Source: an uncultured bacterium | GTDB lineage: Bacteria > Chloroflexota > Anaerolineae > JACIWP01 | NCBI GenBank assembly: GCA_903872005.1 | Contig: CAIQJD010000263.1 | Location: 1-7,237 of the forward strand | Length of the DNA stretch: 7,237 bases | Reading direction: 5' to 3' | The notes under the pieces: model-generated | Told to the model about the DNA's origin: nothing | What the model saw: only the letters and a program-made list of their open reading frames with translations | The model's database searches: none | Part shown: one piece after another, positions 1 to 7,230 of the stretch | Layout: every line of letters starts with the position of its first letter | Numbering within the stretch: the stretch's first letter is position 1 | Position numbers and translations under genes: made by a program

Positions 1-1
1 C

Positions 2-448
2 ACCTACAACGCCCACTTGATTCCCATGCTCGCCGGCAACGCCTTCATGGACGTCATCACCCAACCCGGCTGTTACGAGCCGCTGCTGGCCCGCTCGCGC
101 CGCCTCTACGCCGGCCTCGATGAAATCTTCCGCCGGCAGGGCGTCCAGGCGCGCGTGCAGGGCACCGGGGCGCGTTTCTCCATCCTCTTTGGCCCCATCG
201 CCGAAAAACAACCGCTGGTCAACTACAGCGACACCGGCCAAAACGACTGGGACATGTCTTATCGCTTCTTCAAGAATGCCCTGCAAAATGGGGTCTACAT
301 GCACACCATGTGGCACCATGGACTCTCCCTCGCGCACACGGATCAGGACGTGGACCTGCTCCTGGAGCGCATGGACGCCGCCCTGCGCCAAACGGTGGCA
401 GAAAAGCCGGCCGGCGGCGACCGCGTCTCGGCGGTCTTCAAGTTATGA
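2..448 (+). CDS. Class III aminotransferase, HemL-like (C-terminal part only)
   Basis: The 5' end lies outside the window; 148 C-terminal codons remain, about a third of a family member of roughly 430 residues. The first residues, TYNAH, followed by LIPMLAGNAFMDVI, match the conserved GT(Y/F)xxxP segment of fold-type I class III aminotransferases, where the Thr helps bind the PLP phosphate across the dimer. The tail (NYSDT, then YRFFKNALQNGVYMHTMWHH, then LSLAHTDQDVD) matches the C-terminal domain of glutamate-1-semialdehyde 2,1-aminomutase and related transaminases. The catalytic lysine is upstream and cannot be checked. The usual GSAM pattern near the end is only partly kept (MHTMWHHGLSLAHT), so I favour a HemL-like paralogue with unknown substrate over true HemL of tetrapyrrole synthesis. 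The stop codon overlaps the start of the URO-D-like gene, which suggests the two products work in one pathway. Family call is firm, substrate unknown. Confidence 0.88.
   Translation, partial: TYNAHLIPMLAGNAFMDVITQPGCYEPLLARSRRLYAGLDEIFRRQGVQARVQGTGARFSILFGPIAEKQPLVNYSDTGQNDWDMSYRFFKNALQNGVYMHTMWHHGLSLAHTDQDVDLLLERMDAALRQTVAEKPAGGDRVSAVFKL
445..448 (+). promoter_or_regulatory. ATGA stop/start overlap (translational coupling)
   Basis: The aminotransferase stop (TGA, 446-448) overlaps the ATG (445-447) of the URO-D-like gene. No purine-rich ribosome binding site precedes this ATG, so re-initiation by ribosomes finishing the upstream gene is the likely mode of translation. This ties the two genes into one transcript. 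The overlap is seen directly; coupling is inferred. Confidence 0.7.
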
Positions 449-1539
449 CCACCATGACGCCGCGCGGCCGCGTGGAAGCCGCGCTACGCGGGGAATGGGC
501 CGATCAGGTCCCTTTCACCAGCTACGAGAACAAATTCTTCTACAGTCAGACGGAACGCGAGCTGCGGAACGCCGGCCTGTGCATCATGGAAATCCGTGTG
601 CCGGCCTTCGTGCAAGATAACCCGGAGATTGTCGAAGAAGAGCGGCGCTATACCGGCGCGGATGGCGTCAAGTGCATCCAGAAGACCATCCGCACGGCCG
701 CCGGCGTCATCACCGAAGTGCAAAAACAGATGCCCGAAGACCCACGCATCCCGCGCCAACTGTTGCCCTGGCATGAAGAATACTACTTCAAAGGGCCGGC
801 GGACTATGAGCCGCTGGAAGCCATGATCCTCCAGCGGCGTTACCGCCCCAACTATGCCGCCTACGCGCAAGGGATGCAACAAGCCGGCGACGACCTGATC
901 TTCGTCGCCGGCCTGGGCTACTCGCCGCTGCAAGAGCTGATCTACAACATCATGGGCGTCGAGCAATTCGCCTACGAATGGCGCGATCGGCGGGCGCGCT
1001 TGCTGCGGCTCCATGACGTCCTGACGGAAGACCGGCGCAAGGTATACCCGCTTCTGGCCGGCTCGCCAACCTTCGTCGTTGAATACTGCGGCAACGTCAG
1101 CCCCGAAGTCGTCGGGCTGGAACGCTTTGAGAAGTACATCTTGCCCCACTACAACGAGCTGGCCGAGGCGCTGCACCCGCATGACAAGATTCTGGGCGTT
1201 CACTTCGACGCCAAGATGCGGCCCCTGGCGCAGGCCGTAGCCGGCTCCAAACTCGACTTCATCGAAGCGTTCACGCCCGTACCGACCGGCGACATGAGCG
1301 TGGCCGAGGCCCGCGCGGCCTGGCCCGGCAAAGCCCTGTGGATCAATTTTCCGTCCACCCTGCATCTGGAACCGCCAGAAGTCATCGAACAGGCGACGGC
1401 TGAAATCTTGCGCCAGGCCGCGCCTGGCGACCGCTTTTTGATTGGGATCACCGAGACTGTGCCCGTGGAACGGTGGCAGGCGAACTATACTGCCATTATG
1501 CGGGCTATTCAACGACAAGGCCGGCTGCCGATAGGTTGA
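445..1539 (+). CDS. Uroporphyrinogen decarboxylase (URO-D) superfamily protein, not typical HemE
   Basis: This 364-residue soluble protein opens with MTTMTPRGRVEAALRGEWAD, the usual N-terminus of URO-D/CIMS-like TIM-barrel proteins. Further family landmarks are SPEVVGLERFEKYILPHYNE (from about residue 218), GVHFDAK (251-257), FTPVPTGDM and LWINFPS. The MRQAGRY signature of true HemE is absent. Corrinoid methyltransferases of this superfamily (MtaA, MtbA type) bind zinc with HxC and a distal Cys. Here the HxC site reads His253-Phe-Asp255 and I see no distal Cys, so zinc-thiol methyl transfer looks unlikely in the standard form. Start: the ATG at 445 overlaps the upstream TGA (ATGA) and has no clear Shine-Dalgarno, which fits translational coupling. 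An ATG at 454 is the alternative. A GTG at 310 would add 45 residues that fit no family member and overlap the upstream gene. Reaction unknown. The HemL-like partner recalls tetrapyrrole chemistry, but neither protein looks like the canonical enzyme. Confidence 0.87.
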   Translation: MTTMTPRGRVEAALRGEWADQVPFTSYENKFFYSQTERELRNAGLCIMEIRVPAFVQDNPEIVEEERRYTGADGVKCIQKTIRTAAGVITEVQKQMPEDPRIPRQLLPWHEEYYFKGPADYEPLEAMILQRRYRPNYAAYAQGMQQAGDDLIFVAGLGYSPLQELIYNIMGVEQFAYEWRDRRARLLRLHDVLTEDRRKVYPLLAGSPTFVVEYCGNVSPEVVGLERFEKYILPHYNELAEALHPHDKILGVHFDAKMRPLAQAVAGSKLDFIEAFTPVPTGDMSVAEARAAWPGKALWINFPSTLHLEPPEVIEQATAEILRQAAPGDRFLIGITETVPVERWQANYTAIMRAIQRQGRLPIG

Positions 1540-1545
1540 GCCGGC

Positions 1546-1550
1546 AGGGA
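1546..1550 (+). promoter_or_regulatory. Ribosome binding site of the sensor kinase gene
   Basis: AGGGA lies 6 bases before the ATG at 1557. It decides the kinase start: the same frame is open upstream to an ATG at 1473, but that would overlap the URO-D-like gene by 67 bases and add 28 non-hydrophobic residues before the first membrane helix. Confidence 0.7.
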
Positions 1551-1556
1551 TCGCCC

Positions 1557-4229
1557 ATGCCGCAATATTACTATTCCGCGCTGCTTTTCGTCGCTGCTTT
1601 CGCCGCCGCGATGCTGGTCGCCATTACCTGGCGCCGTCGCTCTGCCACCGGCGCGCTGCCGTTCATCTTCCTGATGACCGGCCTCTTCTCGTGGGCGCTC
1701 GGCTACGGGTGCGAGCTATTGGCGCGCGATCTGCCGGCCATGCGCGTCTGGACGCGCGTCGAATACCTGGGCATCGCCACTTCGCCGGCATTCCTGTTCA
1801 TCATGACTTTGCAGTACATCGGCAAAGACAATCTCCTGACGCGCAGGAATGTGATCCTGCTCTTCGTGATCCCCGTGGTCACGATGATCTTGAATTTCAC
1901 CAACGAACTCCACTACTTCTACTACACGGCTGTCGGACTAGACGTCCATGGCTCAGTCATGCTGCAAGCGCTCACCCCTGGCCCCTGGTACTACGTGCAC
2001 GTCGCGTTTTCCTACTCCATGATGCTTGCCAGCCTGTTGCTGCTGTTGCGAAGCATCCTGCGCGGCGCATCCACCTATCGCGCCCAGGCCATCGTCATGT
2101 TCGGCGGTCTGCTGATCCCATTCGTAGCGAACTTCCTGTATGTCCTGCAAGTTCGCCCCTTCGGACACCTGGACATCACGCCCTTCGCGTTCATCATCTC
2201 CGGCTGCATCATTGCCTGGGGCATGTTCCGCTATCAACTCTTCGATCTGGCGCCTATCGCCCGCAGCAGCGTCATCGAGGGAATGCAGGACGCCATGCTG
2301 GTAGTTGACGCGCGCCAGCATCTGGAAGATTTCAACCCGGCCGCCGGCCGGCTCTTCGGCTGGGCGCGTTCGCCCATTGGTCTGCCCATCTCCGACGCGC
2401 TGCACGACTGGCCTGAAGCCGGTCTACTATGTCAAATCTCGGACTCGCGGGCGGTGGAGATACAGCGGCAGACCGACGAGGAGACGCGCTACTATGAGAT
2501 TGCCTCCTCCCAACTGATCGGCCGGCATGCCTCTCTCCTGGGCTGCGTCGTCATCTTCCGCGACATCACCGAGCGCAAGCGCGCCGAAGCAGAGCTGCGC
2601 CAGGCCAAAGCCCTGGCCGAAGAGCGCAGCGAAGCCGCCGAGGCCGCCAACATTGCCAAGAGCCAATTCCTGGCAAACATGAGCCACGAGCTACGCACAC
2701 CGCTCAACAGCGTGATCGGACTGACTACCCTGCTCCGCGAGACGAAACTGAGCGCGGAACAACGCGATTGGATCGAAACCATTCAGGCCAGTGGAGATGC
2801 CCTGCTCCACTTGATCAGCGATATTCTGGACTTCTCGAAGATTGAATCCGACAGACTGGGGATTCAAAACCGGCCCTTCAACTTGCGCTCTTGCATCGAG
2901 TCGGCCTTTGATTTACTCGTCATGAAGGTCATGGAAGAAGACCTGGACGTCGCCTATCAGATCGAGGACGGATTGCCGGCCATGGTGATCGGCGATCCCG
3001 ACCGCCTGCGCCAGGTCCTGGTCAACCTGCTGACCAACGCCATCAAGTTCACAGAACGCGGCGAAGTGATCCTGACCGTGGCGCGCGCCCCGGAGAGCCC
3101 GGCGCCGGCCGACATGCCCTCCGCCAGCACATTCCTCTTCACCGTCCGCGATACCGGCCCCGGCATTCCGCCTGAACAGATGCATCGCCTGTTCAAACTG
3201 TTCAGCCAGTTGGATGGGTCCAGCACGCGCAAATATGGGGGCGTGGGCCTGGGATTGGCGATCAGTCGGCGTTTGGTGGAATTGATGCACGGCGTCATCT
3301 GGGCAGAAAGCGACGGCGTGCCGGGACATGGCAGCAAGTTCCACGTGCGACTGCCCATGGAAGCGGCCGCCGAGCAGCCGGCCGGGCCAACCGCCGATCC
3401 CCAATGGGCCGGGCGACACGCTCTGGTCATAGACGGGCATACTGCCAGCGGCGGGATCCTCTGCCGCCAGTTGACTGCCTGGGGCATAACTTGCGACGTG
3501 CAGCCGTCGGTCGCGCAGCCCGGTACCAGCTTCCAGCGCAGCGATAGTCTCGACGTCATCTTCCTGGATAGCAGCCTGCTGGAATCGAACAGCAACGCGC
3601 TGCTCCTCTCTTGGGAAATGCGCCGGCGACGCGGCGACGCGACGGGGATAGCTCTGGTCATCCTGACCCGATGGGGCATCCGTCCGACCTTACCCAACGG
3701 GCTGCAGGCGGACGCGTTTCTCAACAAGCCGGTCAAACTCGCCCAACTGAATGGCATCTTGCAGAGCGCCTTTTCGCCGCGACCGGCCGGCGACGCCACG
3801 CCACAAGCGCCGCAGACGACCGACGAGGCGCGTGTCAGCCCGGCCTTACGCATCCTCCTGGCCGAAGACAATAGCTTCAGTCAGAAAGTGATCCTCTTGA
3901 TGATCCAGAGGCTGGGCTATGCGGCCGACTGCGTCGCCAGCGGCACAGAAGCCCTGGAGGCATTGCGCCGGCAAGACTATGACGTGGTCTTGATGGATGT
4001 CATGATGCCCGACTTGGACGGAATAGAGACGACCCGGCGCATCCGCGCCGAATGGCCGGTCAATCGGCAACCGCGTATCATCGCCCTGACAGCCCACGCC
4101 ATTATCGGCGACAAAGAGCGCTTCCTGGCCGCCGGCATGGACGACTATTTGAGCAAGCCGCTGCACATTGACAATCTGGATGCGGCCTTGCAGCGCGTCC
4201 AGCCAACGAACAATCCGACATCGCGCTAA
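1557..4229 (+). CDS. Hybrid sensor histidine kinase: 7TM-PAS-HisKA-HATPase-REC-REC
   Basis: This 890-residue membrane kinase is predicted to autophosphorylate on a His and pass phosphate to its own receiver. Residues 1-225 hold seven hydrophobic helices, beginning right after MPQYYY, like the N-terminal 7TM sensor region of many histidine kinases. A PAS domain with PAC end ([13 protein letters not shown]) spans about 236-347, followed by an Ala/Glu-rich coiled coil to about 370. The H-box [16 protein letters not shown] carries the phospho-acceptor His377. The ATPase domain shows the N-box (NLLTNAIKF, Asn494), G1 (DTGPGIP, Asp532) and G2 (GGVGLGL, 561-567). Receiver 1 (about 620-740) keeps Asp671 and Lys724, but its acidic pair reads Asp626-Gly627. 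Receiver 2 (about 764-885) is intact: Glu770/Asp771, Asp814, Thr845, Lys867. There is no HPt domain and no output regulator gene in the window, so the phosphate target must be encoded elsewhere. The ligand is unknown. It sits 17 bases after the URO-D-like gene and may share its transcript. Confidence 0.95.
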   Translation: MPQYYYSALLFVAAFAAAMLVAITWRRRSATGALPFIFLMTGLFSWALGYGCELLARDLPAMRVWTRVEYLGIATSPAFLFIMTLQYIGKDNLLTRRNVILLFVIPVVTMILNFTNELHYFYYTAVGLDVHGSVMLQALTPGPWYYVHVAFSYSMMLASLLLLLRSILRGASTYRAQAIVMFGGLLIPFVANFLYVLQVRPFGHLDITPFAFIISGCIIAWGMFRYQLFDLAPIARSSVIEGMQDAMLVVDARQHLEDFNPAAGRLFGWARSPIGLPISDALHDWPEAGLLCQISDSRAVEIQRQTDEETRYYEIASSQLIGRHASLLGCVVIFRDITERKRAEAELRQAKALAEERSEAAEAANIAKSQFLANMSHELRTPLNSVIGLTTLLRETKLSAEQRDWIETIQASGDALLHLISDILDFSKIESDRLGIQNRPFNLRSCIESAFDLLVMKVMEEDLDVAYQIEDGLPAMVIGDPDRLRQVLVNLLTNAIKFTERGEVILTVARAPESPAPADMPSASTFLFTVRDTGPGIPPEQMHRLFKLFSQLDGSSTRKYGGVGLGLAISRRLVELMHGVIWAESDGVPGHGSKFHVRLPMEAAAEQPAGPTADPQWAGRHALVIDGHTASGGILCRQLTAWGITCDVQPSVAQPGTSFQRSDSLDVIFLDSSLLESNSNALLLSWEMRRRRGDATGIALVILTRWGIRPTLPNGLQADAFLNKPVKLAQLNGILQSAFSPRPAGDATPQAPQTTDEARVSPALRILLAEDNSFSQKVILLMIQRLGYAADCVASGTEALEALRRQDYDVVLMDVMMPDLDGIETTRRIRAEWPVNRQPRIIALTAHAIIGDKERFLAAGMDDYLSKPLHIDNLDAALQRVQPTNNPTSR

Positions 4230-5029
4230 CGCGACGCCAGATAGCCGGCGATCATTTCGGCGTAGGCTTTCGCGCCTTCCGGACGAATATGCACGCCATC
4301 CTCATAGAAGAATTCAGGATGGCCGGCGCTGGCGCCATACCAGTCTATCAACTCGACATTCGGATAGCGCGCCGCGCCATCCGCGATCACGCCGTTATTC
4401 GCCTCTTGCCACTGGCGCGGCACCTTCAGCGTCACAAAGATCACGCGCCCCACGCCCTTCAACAGCGCCATCATCTCGTCGAATTGCGCGGCCTCAAAAG
4501 TCCCATTGTTCCCAATCTGGATGACAACCGTATTGCCCAGCAGGCCGGCCGCCCGACGCGAGCGCAGCACCTCTATCGCCGCGTCCACCTGCCGACCATA
4601 CGCTGCATCCACCGTAATATCCCCAAACAGTTGCCCCAGATCGCCGGCCGCGCCCAGCATCACCGAATCGCCAATTGCCGTGATATGCTCGGTGTTGCTC
4701 ACCTTCGCGGCGCGCTTGGGCGTCGCCGTCGCCTGCGAGCGCACGGCTACCGCCGGCCGGGTCGTCGGCTGCGCCTCGGCAATCACCAGCTCTTCCGACT
4801 CTTCTTCCGGCTGCGGCGCGGGGGTCGGCGCAACCAAGGCGGCGACCGTCGGCCGCGTCCCCACCGTCTTCGGCGCTGCCGGCGCCGACCGGGCCGCCAC
4901 GACGCCGCCCGGATTCATGGCCGGCAATAACTCCTGCATCCGGCCGCGCAACGCGGCCAACATGAGCAGGCCGGCCAGAACGGCCATAACAAGGGCCACG
5001 CGAAATAGTCTGGACAGTAATTCGTCCAT
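4226..5029 (-). CDS. Membrane-anchored SGNH-fold esterase/acyltransferase, stand-alone OatA C-domain
   Basis: This 267-residue protein has a short basic N-terminus, one hydrophobic helix (about 11-27), a low-complexity Ala/Pro/Thr linker with an acidic patch (EEESEE, 75-80), and a C-terminal SGNH domain from about 115. The helix is probably an uncleaved signal-anchor with the domain outside the cell. All SGNH blocks are visible: GDS with nucleophile Ser122, block II Gly145, GNNG at 173-176, and the DxxH pair Asp244/His247. The run LKVPRQW...NN and the ending DGVHIRPEGA are typical of the extracellular domain of OatA-type O-acetyltransferases. It starts 20 bases after the acyltransferase-3 gene and aligns without gaps to that gene's SGNH domain, so the two are paralogues. 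It probably transfers or removes acyl groups on a surface glycan together with its neighbour. Substrate and direction are not known. A GGAGA lies about 12 bases before the ATG, a long spacing, so coupling to the upstream gene is possible. Its 3' end overlaps the kinase gene by 4 bases. Confidence 0.88.
   Translation of the reverse strand: MDELLSRLFRVALVMAVLAGLLMLAALRGRMQELLPAMNPGGVVAARSAPAAPKTVGTRPTVAALVAPTPAPQPEEESEELVIAEAQPTTRPAVAVRSQATATPKRAAKVSNTEHITAIGDSVMLGAAGDLGQLFGDITVDAAYGRQVDAAIEVLRSRRAAGLLGNTVVIQIGNNGTFEAAQFDEMMALLKGVGRVIFVTLKVPRQWQEANNGVIADGAARYPNVELIDWYGASAGHPEFFYEDGVHIRPEGAKAYAEMIAGYLASR
4229..4684 (-). repeat. Diverged SGNH-domain duplication, copy in the short gene
   Basis: Codons 116-267 of the short gene encode a domain that aligns end to end, without gaps, to residues 549-700 of the neighbouring acyltransferase. 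By hand I count about 79 identical residues in 152. The best-kept stretches surround the catalytic motifs (AIGDSVMLGA, GNNG, LKVPR, DWY, HPE, DG.H.RPEGA). Confidence 0.8.
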
Positions 5030-5049
5030 ACGCTGAACAGATCTCCGTG

Positions 5050-7215
5050 TTATTTGATTTTCCGCTCGTTGAGAGGATTGCCGCCGGCGTCTTTCTCCGC
5101 CTGATCTGGCGGATTCAGCGCGCCGAGCTGGGCTGCGATGAGTTGTGCGTACAGGCGCGCCCCTTCCGGACGCAGGTGCATACCGTCATCCCAGAAATAC
5201 TCTGGATGATCCACGCTGGCGGCGTACCAATCCACCAGCACCGCATTGGGAAAGCGCTTCACGCCCTCGGCCAGGACCGCGTTATTGGGATCCTGCCACG
5301 CGCGCGGCACCTTCAGATTGATGATGATCACGCGCCGACGATCAGCCAGTTCAGAGAGCATATCACTGAGCATCTTGGCATTGAACAGGCCGTTGTTGCC
5401 GACCTGCACGATAATGACTTCGCTCAACAAGCCGGCCTCACGCCGCGCCCGCACAATCTCAATCACCGAGCCGACATGCCGGCCAATGGCCGCGTCAATG
5501 GTCAGGCTGCCCAACGTCTGCGCCATCTCCTTGGTCGCGCCCAACATGACCGAGTCGCCAATCGCCATGATGTAGGTGAGCGTCACCGGCTGGCTGGTTT
5601 CCACCCCCGGCGTTGAATCCGGCGAGCGCGTCGGCGCGAGGGTCGCGAGCGGAGCGCGCGTCAGGGAGCGCGTCGGCAAATCGGGCCGGCCGAAATCTTG
5701 CTCCGGATTGAGCGTGGGACGCGGCGCGACGCCGGTCGGCGTGAAGGTCGCGGCGAAGGTAGCCGTCGGGTGCAGGTTCGGCGCTGTCACGCTGCCGGCC
5801 GCCAGCGTCGGGCCGTTCGTCGGCGACGCGACCGGCAAGACCGTCGGCGAGACCGTCACGGGCGGCGTCGGCGTGTCGGTGCTGGCCGACACAATGCCCT
5901 GGAAGGACGCAACTGCCAGGTATTCCGGCGGCGGAGGCGGCTGCGCGCCGGCGACCGAGATGCCCAGCGCCAGCGTGGACACCGTCACGGCGCCGGCCAG
6001 CGAACCCCAGCGCGCTCCCAACCACCAACGCCGCCGGCCGCGCGCTTCCCGCAAGCTCTGCCAGGCGCGCCCCAGGGCGCCGTTGCGAATCGGCGTCTCC
6101 ACAAAACGATAGGACAATTCCGCCACCAGCACCGTGAGCGCAAAGCGCAAGACCGCCAGGGGCAGCCCGTCCAACGCCACATCGAGCTGCGGGCGCGTGA
6201 TCATGAAGATCGGCCAGTGCCACAAATAGATGCCATAGGAGCGTTGACCGATCCAACGCAGCGGGGCGAAATCGAGCACGGCCGGCCCCCAACGCGCATC
6301 AGGATGCACCGCCGCGGCGATCGCGGCCGCCGTCGTCAGGGAGATCAGCGTGAAGCCGCCCAGATACAGGAATGGGGAATACTCGTGGAAGAAGATGCAG
6401 TACAGGGTGAGATCAGCCAGCGCCCCAAAGGCGACGGCGTCCAGCAACGCCGGCCGCGCCGTGCCACGCAACTGCGCCGGGTTCCACAGGAACGCCAGGG
6501 CCACGCCGATCAACAGGCCGGCGGCACGCGTGTCCGTGCCGTAATAGACCCGCGACGGGTCCACATTGGGATTGTATAGCAGCACCATCAACGCGGTGGA
6601 GGCCACAATGCCCAGGCCAACCGCCGGCAGCACGAAGCGCCCGCGGCCGGGCCGCAGCCCCAGGGTCAGCAACAGCGGCCAGCACAGGTAGAACTGCTCT
6701 TCGACGGCCAATGACCAGAGATGTCGCAAGAGCGACGGCCGGCCCACCGCCTCGAAATAGGACTGGCGGCTGAAAATGAGATACCAGTTGCTCACGTAGC
6801 CGAGGGCGGCGAGAGTATCGCCACGCAGGCCGGCCACCTCATCGCGCAGGAAGATCACCGCGAAGCCCAGCGTTCCCAGGAGGAGCAAGAAGAGAGCCGG
6901 CAAGAGGCGCCGAGCGCGCCGCAGCCAGAATCCACCCAGGTGGATCGTGCCGGTCTTACGCCACTCCTTCAGTAGCAGCGTGGTGATCAGATAGCCGCTG
7001 ATGACGAAGAAGATCTCGACGCCCAGGAAGCCGCCGCGAAACCAGGTCACGTCGGCATGGTAGAGCAACACAAGGATCACCGCGAACGCGCGCAGGCCAT
7101 CCAGTCCGGGCAGATAGGACGGCTGCGCGCCTGTATTTTCGGCTGCATTTGTCGCTGGCGCTTTCAACATAGGCCTCTCGAAAGATCCGGCGCGGCCAAC
7201 CCCAGACGCGCCCAA
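5050..7215 (-). CDS. OatA/OafA-type membrane acyltransferase: AT3 domain plus C-terminal SGNH domain
   Basis: This 721-residue protein has the full two-domain layout of surface O-acyltransferases. The acyltransferase-3 domain (about 34-375) shows LPGLDGLRA with conserved His53, the RRARRLLPA arginine cluster (99-107), SLAVEEQFYL (168-177) and YGIYLWHWPI (327-336), in about eleven helices. An extra helix (about 403-423) then carries the chain out of the cell. A Pro/Thr/Ser-rich linker (425-545, starting with a run of prolines) leads to an SGNH domain with Ser555, Gly578, GNNG (606-609) and Asp677/His680, followed by a charged 20-residue tail. The family moves acyl groups, usually acetyl, across the membrane and onto a polysaccharide such as peptidoglycan, O-antigen or exopolysaccharide. 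VPRxW in the SGNH domain favours an OatA-like role, but the acceptor is not shown by sequence. Start: TTG at 7215 has a strong upstream GGAGGTGA; ATG at 7170 (residue 16) is the alternative and would leave the AT3 domain intact. It leads an operon with the smaller SGNH gene. Confidence 0.94.
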   Translation of the reverse strand: MGASGVGRAGSFERPMLKAPATNAAENTGAQPSYLPGLDGLRAFAVILVLLYHADVTWFRGGFLGVEIFFVISGYLITTLLLKEWRKTGTIHLGGFWLRRARRLLPALFLLLLGTLGFAVIFLRDEVAGLRGDTLAALGYVSNWYLIFSRQSYFEAVGRPSLLRHLWSLAVEEQFYLCWPLLLTLGLRPGRGRFVLPAVGLGIVASTALMVLLYNPNVDPSRVYYGTDTRAAGLLIGVALAFLWNPAQLRGTARPALLDAVAFGALADLTLYCIFFHEYSPFLYLGGFTLISLTTAAAIAAAVHPDARWGPAVLDFAPLRWIGQRSYGIYLWHWPIFMITRPQLDVALDGLPLAVLRFALTVLVAELSYRFVETPIRNGALGRAWQSLREARGRRRWWLGARWGSLAGAVTVSTLALGISVAGAQPPPPPEYLAVASFQGIVSASTDTPTPPVTVSPTVLPVASPTNGPTLAAGSVTAPNLHPTATFAATFTPTGVAPRPTLNPEQDFGRPDLPTRSLTRAPLATLAPTRSPDSTPGVETSQPVTLTYIMAIGDSVMLGATKEMAQTLGSLTIDAAIGRHVGSVIEIVRARREAGLLSEVIIVQVGNNGLFNAKMLSDMLSELADRRRVIIINLKVPRAWQDPNNAVLAEGVKRFPNAVLVDWYAASVDHPEYFWDDGMHLRPEGARLYAQLIAAQLGALNPPDQAEKDAGGNPLNERKIK
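5116..5571 (-). repeat. Diverged SGNH-domain duplication, copy in the acyltransferase gene
   Basis: Codons 549-700 of the acyltransferase encode the counterpart of the SGNH domain in the gene just downstream. The two copies lie in direct orientation, a little over 400 bases apart. Because the copies match at protein level only about half, this is an old duplication or two acquisitions of related domains, not a recent tandem copy. Confidence 0.8.
5581..5943 (-). other. Low-complexity Pro/Thr/Ser linker-coding segment
   Basis: Codons 425-545 of the acyltransferase encode a run of prolines, then repeated TP, PT and SP units (for example TPTPPVTVSPT). At DNA level this gives imperfect GTCGG-rich repeats on the plus strand, clearest at 5816-5880. 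Such linkers keep an extracytoplasmic domain at a distance from the membrane and are a common site of length change. Confidence 0.7.
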
Positions 7216-7222
7216 TTGCCTC

Positions 7223-7230
7223 TCACCTCC
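7223..7230 (-). promoter_or_regulatory. Shine-Dalgarno sequence GGAGGTGA of the acyltransferase gene
   Basis: GGAGGTGA is near-perfect complement to the 16S rRNA 3' end and stands 7 bases before the TTG at 7215-7213. It is the reason to prefer this start over the ATG at 7170, which has only GAGAGG three bases upstream. The rest of the leader and any promoter lie beyond the window edge. Confidence 0.6.

Noticed and set aside
310..444. Upstream extension of the URO-D-like frame to a GTG at 310
   Set aside because: It adds 45 Arg/Gly/Pro-rich residues inside the aminotransferase gene. The family N-terminus (MTPRGRV) begins just after the ATG at 445.
484..1518. Long open frame (344 codons) on the minus strand opposite the URO-D-like gene
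   Set aside because: It lies wholly antisense to a well-supported gene and shows no recognisable domain. Its Gln/Asp/Val/His-rich make-up is typical of the complement of high-GC coding sequence, where stop codons are rare.
1473..1556. Upstream start of the kinase at 1473
   Set aside because: It would overlap the URO-D-like gene, has no better ribosome binding site, and the added residues do not fit before the first membrane helix. The ATG at 1557 has AGGGA at good spacing.
2957..3871. Open frame of 304 codons on the minus strand within the kinase gene
   Set aside because: It is opposite the HATPase and receiver 1 coding region, whose motifs are clear on the plus strand. The product is Arg/Ser-rich, without family motifs.
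4289..5036. Plus-strand open frames opposite the short SGNH gene
   Set aside because: They are Arg-rich shadows. The minus strand carries all SGNH catalytic motifs and a plausible membrane anchor.
5816..5880. Possible tandem DNA repeat or CRISPR-like array (recurring GTCGG units)
   Set aside because: The units are short, irregular and in frame with Thr/Pro/Val codons of the linker. There are no constant repeats with unique spacers.
5698..6579. Open frame of 293 codons on the plus strand opposite the acyltransferase
   Set aside because: The product is extremely Arg/Gln-rich and low in complexity, the expected shadow of the minus-strand Pro/Thr linker and membrane helices. No start context or homology features support it.
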